From Lachnospiraceae bacterium (GTDB taxonomy: Bacteria; Bacillota; Clostridia; Lachnospirales; Lachnospiraceae), in the NCBI GenBank assembly GCA_910576385.1, contig CAJTIR010000011.1:51703-115702 (forward strand): 64,000 bases of DNA. The letters are read 5' to 3'. Made by a program: the position numbers and the translations under genes. Each line of letters starts with the position of its first letter. The first letter of the stretch is position 1. The notes under the pieces were generated by a model, which was given only the letters and a program-made list of their open reading frames with translations, searched no databases and was not told the origin of the DNA. This document shows positions 1 through 7,872 of this stretch, one piece after another.

Positions 1-877
1 TGGCAGAAACCGCGGTCTCATAGGCCGATCTTGCCTCTGCCACCGCTTCTTCCAGCGCTGCCTTCTGCGCCTCCCATTCGGCCTTAGGATCCGTCCCTGG
101 CTCATCACCAGCATCCGTCTGCGGCTCAGTTCCTGTTGTCTTTGGCTGCTCTTTCTTATCTATTTGCTCTGATTGTGGAACTGTCAATTTTAATTCCTGT
201 TCTTTTTTGTCCCTTTCCTCTGACTGTAGCTTGCTGCCGCCTCCAGCCTCATTGCTATTTTCTACTTGGCTTTCCTGCTCTGATTGTGGTTTCTGATCAT
301 CACCTGTCTGGCCAGGCTCCTCTGGACTGCTCTCTGGCGCTGGTGCAGGCGTGGGAGCGGGCGGGCCAGCCGCCAGGAAATTTTGCAGCGCAGCCTCCGC
401 CTGATCCCAGGCGGCCTTAGTCTCCGCCACTGTAGAATCTCCTTCTGTCACTGCCTGATGATAATCCTCAGAAGCGCGATTTTTGGCATTGGCGCGATTC
501 TGCGCTTCCACACTGTGGGCGCTCTTGGCGTCTTGATTTTGCAGCTTCATCTTCTCTAACTCCTGCTGCGCGGCCAGAATTTGCTCTTCCAAATCTTCCA
601 TTTCCACCCGAAAAAGCGTATCACCTTCCTCAACAGACTGCCCTTCTTGCACGCAAATCTCCTTGACTCGCTGTCCGTTTTCTGTGTAGACTGCAATCTC
701 TTTTCCGGCCTCTACCTTGCCGCTTCCACTCACTTTGTGCTCAATCATCCCAGAGGAAATCTTTACTGTCTCCACTTTCGCCATTGATGCTCCGCTTACC
801 GCCCTTGACAATATGGTAAATACAAGCATTACAGCCAGAAAACCGCCGAATATTCCAAATATCTTTTTTCTTTCCAT
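1..877 (-). CDS. HlyD/MacA-like membrane-fusion (efflux adaptor) protein, 3' end outside the window
   Basis: The frame reads open from an ATG at 877 to the window edge (292 codons seen). It begins MERKKIFGIFGGFLAVMLVF, an N-terminal membrane anchor. A biotinyl-lipoyl-like segment follows (about residues 35-85, with GSGKVEAGKEIAVYTENG and VQEGQSVEEGDTLFRVE). After that comes a coiled-coil hairpin (EEQILAAQQELEKMK... to AEWEAQKAALEEAVAEARSAYE). This is the domain order of periplasmic adaptor proteins of efflux pumps, which in Firmicutes pair with MacB-type ABC transporters. The tip of the hairpin is interrupted by about 110 residues rich in P, E, Q, K and T, which is unusual. A ribosome binding site AAAGGA lies just upstream. 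The gene follows the sugar ABC permease by about 100 bp on the same strand; whether it shares that transcript is unclear. The transporter partner would lie to the left. Confidence 0.8.
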   Translation of the reverse strand, partial: MERKKIFGIFGGFLAVMLVFTILSRAVSGASMAKVETVKISSGMIEHKVSGSGKVEAGKEIAVYTENGQRVKEICVQEGQSVEEGDTLFRVEMEDLEEQILAAQQELEKMKLQNQDAKSAHSVEAQNRANAKNRASEDYHQAVTEGDSTVAETKAAWDQAEAALQNFLAAGPPAPTPAPAPESSPEEPGQTGDDQKPQSEQESQVENSNEAGGGSKLQSEERDKKEQELKLTVPQSEQIDKKEQPKTTGTEPQTDAGDEPGTDPKAEWEAQKAALEEAVAEARSAYETAVSA

Positions 878-981
878 TCGTCTGTTCCTTTCGCAATTAT
901 TTGTAATTTCATAACTATCCAAAACCATGTAAGACTGGCATGTCTGTGTCATGGAGTTCTCAATAGTTAAATAATTTTTTC

Positions 982-1857
982 TTATTCCTTTACTGCACCT
1001 GCCATAATTCCCTGTTCCAGATAATCCTGGCCTCCCAGAAATACCAGAAGCGCCGGCAAAAAGGTCACTACCGAAGCGGCAAAGGCCATACCCGATTTAT
1101 TGACATTTGTGATATCTGGAAGAAAAATAGATAAGGGAAATAGACTTTTGTCCTTTAAAAATGTCAAAGGCTGTTCAATCAAACTCCAATATTCCAAAAA
1201 GCCCAATACCAGGGAGGCAATGATTCCAGAAGAACCAATTGGCAGGGCAATATACCAAAATAGCTGCCACTCCCTGGCTCCATCCAGCTTGGCTGATTCA
1301 ATCAGACTATCGGGAATCTCCGTAAAAAAACGATGCACAATAAATACTGGAAACGTCGAAAATATCCCCGGAAAAATGATTCCCCACAAATTATCTGTCA
1401 GCTTCAATTGATCTAAGACCAGATAATCTGAAAGCATCAACACCTGGAATGGAAGCAGCATCAGTATGATATAAAGTAGAAAAAAACCTTTTTTTCCTGG
1501 AAACTTATATTTTGCAAATCCCCAGGCTGCCATTGTCCCCACAACCAACTGTCCAATCAGTACTCCAAACGTGATCTTAATCGAATTCCAGAACATTACA
1601 AAAAACGCCGGAGAATCTATAAAAATTTCTACAAAATGGCTCAAGGTAGGATAGCGAGGCAGCAAAGGCATATTGACATACCCTTCCTTGCCAGAGATCA
1701 CTGCCCCAAGATAGGTACTTAACTCATCATCTCCCATGATAGAGCCGGCAATCAAAAATATCACCGGAAAAAGAACCGCCAACGCCAGCGCTGCCAACAA
1801 TCCCCAGAGCAGCTTTTGCCCAATCTTTAACTTCCCTGCAAATAGGATTCGTCTCAT
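982..1857 (-). CDS. carbohydrate ABC transporter permease, MalG/AraQ type
   Basis: 291 residues with six predicted membrane helices. The conserved cytoplasmic EAA loop that docks the ATPase is visible as ESAKLDGAREWQLFWYIALP. The protein is the inner-membrane subunit of a CUT1 sugar importer and pairs with the permease encoded immediately upstream (1887-2765). Start: ATG at 1857 preceded by GGAGG nine bases upstream. The C-terminus ends EQGIMAGAVKE, as in many MalG-like proteins. No ATP-binding subunit is encoded in the operon, so I infer use of a shared MsmX-type ATPase encoded elsewhere. The substrate cannot be told from the sequence. Confidence 0.9.
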   Translation of the reverse strand: MRRILFAGKLKIGQKLLWGLLAALALAVLFPVIFLIAGSIMGDDELSTYLGAVISGKEGYVNMPLLPRYPTLSHFVEIFIDSPAFFVMFWNSIKITFGVLIGQLVVGTMAAWGFAKYKFPGKKGFFLLYIILMLLPFQVLMLSDYLVLDQLKLTDNLWGIIFPGIFSTFPVFIVHRFFTEIPDSLIESAKLDGAREWQLFWYIALPIGSSGIIASLVLGFLEYWSLIEQPLTFLKDKSLFPLSIFLPDITNVNKSGMAFAASVVTFLPALLVFLGGQDYLEQGIMAGAVKE

Positions 1858-1886
1858 TCTCCTTATCCTCCATTTGTTGCCGTATA

Positions 1887-2765
1887 TTATACATAATCCT
1901 TCCCATCCAGCGCTCTCTGAAAAAGCACAATGAACACTAGCAGCACCGCACTCTCTAAAACTGCTGCGGCCGCCATCTTATCAAAAGAAAAATCTCGAAA
2001 CCAGTTATTAAATAGATTCTGCATCATATAAATACTCTCATGTGGATAATCGCCAGCAACCAAATAGGACTCCCGAAATGCCTTAAAGGAATTGAGAAAG
2101 GATAACACAGTGATGATATACAGAGAAGACTTTAAGTTCGGGAGTGTTATTTTTAGAAAACACTGCCATTCGGAAGCGCCGTCCACCCGTGCCGCCTCAT
2201 ATATATTTTCTGAAATCCCTGAAAGTCCCGCCATCCACAGAACAATATCATATCCAAGATTTTTCCAGATATAAGTTCCCACCAAAACCCAAAAAGCGCT
2301 GCTATTGTTCATCCAATCTTTTCCATTTATATCCAGAGCGCTGAGCCAATCATTGAGTATTCCCTGAGAATGAAACAACAGCCGCCACATCAAGGCCACC
2401 GAAACGGCCGGCAGCGCCATTGGCATCAAAAAAGCGCTCTTGATCACACCGCCATACCTGCTCTTTTGCAGCACCACGGCACATACAAGCGCGATCAGGA
2501 TCAGTGCTGGAATACAAATAAATGTAAATCGCACGGTATTTTTTACTGCTAACTGGAATGCCATATTATCAAGTACCAATCGGTAATTGTCTATCCCCTT
2601 AAACTGGTTGTCTACCGCTCCCAAAAAGGAGCGGCGGACAACATCTGCATAGGGTAAAAGATAAAACACCAGCACACCTGCAAAACTTGGCAGGATCCAT
2701 AAGATTCCACGTAAATCTCTCTTGTTATTCCGCGATGTAGATTTTAACCTTCTGCATAATTTCAT
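1887..2765 (-). CDS. carbohydrate ABC transporter permease, MalF/UgpA type
   Basis: 292 residues, about six membrane helices, with the EAA loop EAARVDGASEWQCFLKITLP near residues 190-210. It is the first permease of a CUT1 sugar importer. The chosen ATG at 2765 lies inside the 3' end of the upstream solute-binding protein gene (41 bp overlap). It is well supported by an AGGAGG six bases before it, so the overlap looks real and suggests translational coupling. The second permease gene starts 29 bp downstream of this stop. Confidence 0.9.
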   Translation of the reverse strand: MKLCRRLKSTSRNNKRDLRGILWILPSFAGVLVFYLLPYADVVRRSFLGAVDNQFKGIDNYRLVLDNMAFQLAVKNTVRFTFICIPALILIALVCAVVLQKSRYGGVIKSAFLMPMALPAVSVALMWRLLFHSQGILNDWLSALDINGKDWMNNSSAFWVLVGTYIWKNLGYDIVLWMAGLSGISENIYEAARVDGASEWQCFLKITLPNLKSSLYIITVLSFLNSFKAFRESYLVAGDYPHESIYMMQNLFNNWFRDFSFDKMAAAAVLESAVLLVFIVLFQRALDGKDYV

Positions 2766-5196
2766 TGACTGCCTCCTCAGGAGTTTGTTCCCCTTTGAGC
2801 ACTTTTGTTCCCTGCTCTATCACAGTCTCCTTGATCACATCATCCTGCAGCGCCGGAGTGGTCAAGGATTCTACCAACTCGGTAAATTTATCAATTTCTT
2901 CCTGAGGCGTCGGCTTTGCCATATAAGAAATATAGTCACCCTCAGCCATCCCTGCGCCGGAAAACGCCATACTCAGATCCTCCTGGCCTTCATACTGATG
3001 TCCGTCAATCACACTTAAGAATGCTTCTCTTTGCACTGGGAATCCTCCTGACTGAGAGATGATCTGCGCATCTTTGGCAAACAGATATTTGACAAACTGC
3101 TCCGCTGCCTCCGTCTGCGTGCTCTTGCTGCTGATTCCCATAATCATCGTTGGCACAAACACATTTTCTGCCTGCCCTGGCATCAGACCAAAATTGCCAT
3201 TCTCCACTCTTTTTAATATTGCCTCTATCATTCCATAATCCATTTTATTACATAAGCCAATATTTACATTCAAAATTCCGCCTGCCAGCTCCAGTTCCCC
3301 CCATCCCAAGGTCTCTGGCCTTCTCTCATCCACCGTTTCTGGTCCGCCGGTTATTGTAGAGCCGAACACCTTTGTACCTACATCCTCTGTGCTGCTGTCA
3401 TATTCTCCAAAGGCATTTTTTAGCTTTGTCAGGAAATCTGTAATTTTTGCCTGATCCAAGGCGCCGTCTTCTTTTTTCCATGCCGCGCCGCAGCTATACC
3501 AGAATTTCTCTACCACTGACTTCGGATCCATATTTTTAAGCAAATCTTTGCGCGCGGTAAACGTATCAAAATCCTCTCCTGGGTTATAGTAAGCGCTTCC
3601 CCCCTGAGCCATAGGAATCATAAATCTTGCCGGAACCGCGCACAGATCTTTTTCTGTTTTATAAGTACCTAGAATATGAGAAAAATAATTGTCCTCATCC
3701 TCTGCAATCATAGATGACAAATCCAGCAAAATACCTTTTTCTATATAAGTGTCCACGGGCATTCCATCCAGTACCAGCACATCCGGCCCTTTGCCAGCCA
3801 TAATCTCTGTGGTCAAAGTCTTAAGGGCGTCCGATACGGTCATCGCGTTTTCCTCTGTCAATCCCACCTGATAATTCACATAGACGTCTGTATTTTTCTT
3901 CTGGTAACTGTTGATTGCCTGACCAATCTCCTTATTTTCATAGAGAGAATATACTTTTAATTCTTTCTCGGGTTTAGCTGGTGTATCGGCAGAATATGTG
4001 TATTTTAAAAGCGAAATGCCCAGACCTGATACGGCGTATGGATCATTTGCAGCCACCAAAAGATTTTGATCATCCATCATGGTCAAAGCAATTGGATAGA
4101 ACGCAGGCGCTCCCAGGGAACTCATTTCCCCGTCAATCAACTGCTCCATAATACTGCCGCCAAATTTATAGTGGTACAATCCGCCGTCGAGATAGTAAAA
4201 GCTCTCTCCGCCATCTGTGGTATCAACTGCATGAATCATTCCATTTTTGAAAACATTGTTCTGCAGCGCCTCATCAGCTGCCTGGGCTTCCCCAGTCTGG
4301 GTATCATATATGGATACGCCGCCTCCGCCCACCGTTATCATTTTATTACCTACAATATATGGCGTTTGTACAGATTGTTCCCCATCCCCAAATTCATAGG
4401 TATACTTCACACTTCCATCTGAGAGATTAACCTGATAGATATTATCGGTAAGATCGCTCACCAGCACCTGGTCATTGCCCAAAAACTGTATTTCAGTAAT
4501 CAGATTTCCAACAGTAAAATCATCTTCTGATTCCTCGGCTTCTGACGATTTTGCGTCCTCTAATTCTCCATCGGCTGACGATTCGTCCTCCTCTGACGGT
4601 TCGTTCTGATCATCCTTCAGATCATCCTCATTGACTTCAAAGGATGACGAAACTGTACTTTGTTTGTCATTTTGTGTTCTCTCTGGAAGTTCAAAGTCAA
4701 CCTTACTTGCATTTCCTTCTTTACTCAACAGATAAAGCATCGGCTTAACGCCATCGCCTTCTGTATTACTGAAGACACACACTGCCTGCCCTTCCGCAGA
4801 CAGCACAGCCTCATCCACGTACCCCACATCCTCATTCTGAAGCTCGTCTGGAAAATCATAGGCCTTTTCCCAGTTTGCCCCTGCATCTTTTGAATCCCAG
4901 ACTTCCATATGTCCATTATCTGCATTGCTGATTATTATTCGAACGCTTCCATCGCTCTGCTTTTTCATATCATAAACATTGCCAATCGGCGCTGGAAATT
5001 CTACATCCGCCTCCAGAAAACGACCCATTACACGCTCCCCACTCTCCTGCGTACGATTGCTCTCCTTTAAGCTTTCCTCTCCAGTGGGGCTGTCCGTCTG
5101 TGTTTCCCCTTTACCGCTGCATCCGGCTAAAGTTCCCACAAACAGCACTGCTGATAAAATGACTCCCACAGCCCGTCTTAATTTTCTATGTCTCAT
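2725..5196 (-). CDS. beta-propeller/solute-binding fusion lipoprotein of a sugar ABC importer
   Basis: 823 residues from the ATG at 5196, which has an ideal AAGGAGG; an in-frame GTG at 5217 lacks one. The signal peptide ends in the lipobox LAGC, so the protein is a membrane-anchored lipoprotein. Residues about 55-420 look like a beta-propeller: an Asp-box (SKDAGANW) is visible, and a very acidic Ser/Glu/Asp stretch interrupts the blades. From about residue 430 (KELKVYSLYENKEIGQAINSYQ) to the end it matches extracellular solute-binding proteins of sugar importers (for example GPDVLVLDGMPVDTYIEKGILLDL). Ordinary sugar-binding proteins are about 420-450 residues, so this is a fusion of nearly double length. 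It heads the operon with both permeases and is transcribed divergently from a response regulator. I infer that the propeller binds a glycan or adds a sensing role. Confidence 0.85.
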   Translation of the reverse strand: MRHRKLRRAVGVILSAVLFVGTLAGCSGKGETQTDSPTGEESLKESNRTQESGERVMGRFLEADVEFPAPIGNVYDMKKQSDGSVRIIISNADNGHMEVWDSKDAGANWEKAYDFPDELQNEDVGYVDEAVLSAEGQAVCVFSNTEGDGVKPMLYLLSKEGNASKVDFELPERTQNDKQSTVSSSFEVNEDDLKDDQNEPSEEDESSADGELEDAKSSEAEESEDDFTVGNLITEIQFLGNDQVLVSDLTDNIYQVNLSDGSVKYTYEFGDGEQSVQTPYIVGNKMITVGGGGVSIYDTQTGEAQAADEALQNNVFKNGMIHAVDTTDGGESFYYLDGGLYHYKFGGSIMEQLIDGEMSSLGAPAFYPIALTMMDDQNLLVAANDPYAVSGLGISLLKYTYSADTPAKPEKELKVYSLYENKEIGQAINSYQKKNTDVYVNYQVGLTEENAMTVSDALKTLTTEIMAGKGPDVLVLDGMPVDTYIEKGILLDLSSMIAEDEDNYFSHILGTYKTEKDLCAVPARFMIPMAQGGSAYYNPGEDFDTFTARKDLLKNMDPKSVVEKFWYSCGAAWKKEDGALDQAKITDFLTKLKNAFGEYDSSTEDVGTKVFGSTITGGPETVDERRPETLGWGELELAGGILNVNIGLCNKMDYGMIEAILKRVENGNFGLMPGQAENVFVPTMIMGISSKSTQTEAAEQFVKYLFAKDAQIISQSGGFPVQREAFLSVIDGHQYEGQEDLSMAFSGAGMAEGDYISYMAKPTPQEEIDKFTELVESLTTPALQDDVIKETVIEQGTKVLKGEQTPEEAVNEIMQKVKIYIAE

Positions 5197-5240
5197 ACTT
5201 TTTACCTCCTTAATCACATTCTCATTGGAAATCTGAAATT

Positions 5241-5320
5241 AGAATATCACAATAATCTCTAATCATCCTCTAAAGAGAATAAAATTTTTTAGAGATAAAT
5301 TAGAGATAGTGTGTTATACT
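5241..5320. promoter_or_regulatory. divergent promoter with four TTAGAG boxes, probable response-regulator sites
   Basis: Two TTAGAG cores lie on the plus strand at 5289-5294 and 5300-5305, 11 bp apart. Two copies of the complement CTCTAA lie at 5257-5262 and 5268-5273, also 11 bp apart. A plus-strand -10 (TATACT, 5315-5320) places the right pair over its poor -35. A minus-strand -10 (complement of AGAATA, 5241-5246) places the left pair over the other -35. Direct repeats one helical turn apart at the -35 are typical of OmpR/PhoB-family activators. I infer that the regulator encoded at 5366 controls both itself and the ABC operon. Confidence 0.6.
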
Positions 5321-5365
5321 ACACCTATTAAGAATGAACAATTAGAGGGAAAGGCGGCATGCACT

Positions 5366-6046
5366 ATGCGAATACTAATTATTGAAGACGACAAATCCCT
5401 TGCGGAGACCCTCCGATTCCAGCTACAGCACCATCAATTTGAAACTGATGTGTGCCACGATGGGGAAGAAGGACTGCACTTCATTGAACAACAGGCGCAC
5501 GACCTGATTCTGCTTGATCGGATGCTCCCAATTTTAGACGGAATTTCAGTCTTAAAGATTACCCGTGAGAAAAATATTTCTACGCCGATTATCTTTGTCA
5601 CTGCTCTGGGCGCTTTGAACGATAAGATTACCGGCCTTGACTGCGGCGCAGATGATTATCTGGTAAAACCGTTTGATTTCGAGGAATTGCTTGCAAGAAT
5701 ACGCTGTATCTTAAGACGTCCCCCCAAATGGGAAGGACAAAAACCACTAGAATTTATAGACGTCTCTTATGATATAGAACAAAAAAAGCTGTACTGCGGC
5801 AATCTTTCCTGCTCCCTCTCTTCTAGAGAAGGCGCTCTGCTGGAATTTTTTCTGCACAATCCAGGACAAACCATTCCCCGTGCTTCTCTTCTAGCTAAAG
5901 TCTGGGGGCCGGACGCTGAGGTTGAGGATGGCAATCTGGACAATTATATTTACTTCCTGCGCCGACGCCTGAAAAGTGTAAAAAGCTCCGTCCAGTTAAA
6001 AACCATCCGCGGTATTGGCTATCAACTGGAGGAGTCTCATGTTTAA
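5366..6046 (+). CDS. OmpR/PhoB-family response regulator
   Basis: 226 residues from ATG 5366, with AGGCGG eight bases upstream; a longer frame upstream lacks family similarity. The receiver domain starts MRILIIEDDKSLAETL. The phospho-acceptor Asp lies in HDLILLDRMLPILDG, the switch Thr in IIFVTALG and the conserved Lys in DYLVKPFDFEELLARI. The C-terminal winged helix (residues about 125-225) ends IRGIGYQLEE, the OmpR-type wing. The length is normal. Its cognate kinase gene overlaps its 3' end by 8 bp but is broken. It probably activates the divergent sugar ABC operon and its own gene through the 11-bp spaced TTAGAG boxes. Confidence 0.92.
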   Translation: MRILIIEDDKSLAETLRFQLQHHQFETDVCHDGEEGLHFIEQQAHDLILLDRMLPILDGISVLKITREKNISTPIIFVTALGALNDKITGLDCGADDYLVKPFDFEELLARIRCILRRPPKWEGQKPLEFIDVSYDIEQKKLYCGNLSCSLSSREGALLEFFLHNPGQTIPRASLLAKVWGPDAEVEDGNLDNYIYFLRRRLKSVKSSVQLKTIRGIGYQLEESHV

Positions 6047-7251
6047 AAAACTTCATATCCATCTCACTTTGTTCTGTACCCTTATTTGCAGCCTGATTCT
6101 GATCCTGATATCTCTGATCTGCCTCCCTTTCTTAGAAAAGGAATCCAGGAAAAGCCATTTTTCTGATTTTCAGAGCAATAACAATATGCTGATCCGTTAT
6201 CTGGAGAGCCAAACTGTGATTTCCCGCAGTTGGCTGATTGAATTCTATATAGACACGCAATTAGAAATAGATATCCGCGACAATGACACGAAACTGGTAT
6301 TGCAAAATCTGCTTCCCGTGTCCGTGGATGAAGATATTTTTACGCAGGCGCGCCAAAAAGCAAAAGAAGATTTTCAGATCATGGAGGAGTTATTTTCTAT
6401 ACACTCTGTATTCTCTTTACATGCTGAATATGAATTTACCAAGGATGGACAAAATTACTATGCCTCCACCGCTCTGATTCCCAAAAACACTGGCGTCCTC
6501 AATGTCGCTGTGATCCTTCCTTTAAAGGATCTAGAGCGCAGCATTTGGCAGCGTCGTCTGTTGTTTGCCAGCGCAGATATCTTTGGTATCTTTCTGCTGG
6601 GAAGCTTCTGCCTCCCATGAACTGCGCTCACCGCTGACGGTAATGCTCTCTAGTCTGTCCGCCATGAAACATGCCTCCCCAGAAGAAACGGAGCGCTTCT
6701 TAGAGATGATAACCTCAGAAGGAAAACGCATGAGCCGTCTGATTGATGATATGCTGACACTCTCTGGCACTGACAGCTCTCACTTTACCATTCAAAAAAC
6801 GGAGGTTGAGCTCGATACTCTGCTGCTATCTGTCTATGAAAAATTTGAACCTCTGGCAATAGAAAAAGGAATATCCCTGCATATCAGCCTGCCTGATGCA
6901 CTGATACCTCCCTGCCTCTGCGATCAGGGTCGCATTGAGCAAGTACTGTCTATTCTGCTTGACAATGCCCTCAGCTATACCCCTTCTGGTGGAAAGATTT
7001 TCCTTTCCCTGCAGTCCTCCTCCAATCAGATGATACTTCGGGTAGCGGACACTGGCATAGGAATTCCCGATTCTGAGAAAAAGGCAGTTTTTGACCGTTT
7101 TTATAGATGTGACAAATCTCACAAAGACAAAGCCCATTTCGGACTTGGGCTGTGCATTGCCCAGGAAATCATTCATCTGCACAAGGGCCGGCTGTGGGTC
7201 GAGGACACACCAGAAGGAGGCGCAACCTTTGTCATTGTTCTGGGACTATAA
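6039..7251 (+). pseudogene. sensor histidine kinase, disrupted by internal deletion/frameshift
   Basis: The 5' part (6039-6620, ATG with GAGGAG upstream) encodes a first membrane helix (about residues 8-30), an extracellular domain of about 130 residues and the start of a second helix (LLFASADIFGIFLLGSF). It stops at 6620. The 3' part, in another frame from about 6600 to 7251, starts abruptly at the phospho-acceptor helix (ASHELRSPLTVM, His in the H-box). It continues through N-box (QVLSILLDNALSYTP), G1 (VADTGIGIP), F-box and G2 (GLGLCIAQEI) to the end. In related kinases a HAMP-like linker of roughly 30-60 residues separates TM2 from the H-box; here it is absent and the frame shifts. A simple one-base error would not restore it. 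Unless expressed as two pieces, the kinase should be inactive. Confidence 0.8.
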
Positions 7252-7857
7252 GACAATGCCCAACGCATGGGCAAAGAACTCTTGGAAACCTTCGTCCAAA
7301 GCTACCTCATCCTGGGCATCTTCCTTAAGATCATAATAATATTTGCCGCTTGAAAGCTGTATCGAAATACGGTCTAAGGGAAATCCTGCCTGGCTCTGTG
7401 GGTGCGGCCTAGAAGTTAATAGAAATGGTTCCCCTGACAATTTGAAATCTTCACTCTCATAGATCTCCTGTTCATTTTTATAAAAACAGACTGCATTGCG
7501 GTACTGTGCCCGCAAATTCCTGAATTTACGAGCCAAACCGCTGTAATATGCTGTCATCTGCGCGTCTGTCATCTCATACCCTAACGGCCTTCTCACATAC
7601 GCTCCTGGCTGCAATTTCTCGGGAAGCCCTTCCAGATAAAGTCCAGTATCACAAGAAAACACTGGCGTCTGAAAGGCCCGATAATATGCTTTTGCCTTCA
7701 GCCTTGCATTTTCAAGCAAAGAATTGCCAGTCTCCGCCACAAACGGAATCTTTGCACTTATCTGACAAAGCCCCTTTATTGTAATTCCCAATGGCTCTAA
7801 CGCACGCTGCATAACAAGAATCTTTCCCTCATTTTTCGTTCCATATAATAATTCCAT
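7246..7857 (-). CDS. HAM1/RdgB-family non-canonical purine NTP pyrophosphatase
   Basis: 203 residues, the usual family length. Recognised by the N-terminal substrate loop GTKNEGK, the helix ETGNSLLENARLKAKAYY and CDTGLYLEGLP, which matches the DSGL-EVDAL metal-binding region of the family. Enzymes of this family hydrolyse dITP, XTP and similar nucleotides to monophosphates, keeping them out of DNA. The middle part (PGAYVRRPLGYEMTDAQM) diverges from the usual PGVYSARYAG, so exact substrate range is uncertain. It lies 15 bp downstream of the SNF2 gene on the same strand and converges with the broken kinase, sharing six bases. Confidence 0.8.
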   Translation of the reverse strand: MELLYGTKNEGKILVMQRALEPLGITIKGLCQISAKIPFVAETGNSLLENARLKAKAYYRAFQTPVFSCDTGLYLEGLPEKLQPGAYVRRPLGYEMTDAQMTAYYSGLARKFRNLRAQYRNAVCFYKNEQEIYESEDFKLSGEPFLLTSRPHPQSQAGFPLDRISIQLSSGKYYYDLKEDAQDEVALDEGFQEFFAHALGIVL

Positions 7858-7872
7858 ATATGCTCCTTGCTG

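Noticed and set aside
5197..5217. Longer N-terminus of the propeller/solute-binding protein starting at GTG 5217
   Set aside because: The ideal AAGGAGG lies downstream of this GTG and serves the ATG at 5196, which directly begins a normal lipoprotein signal peptide.
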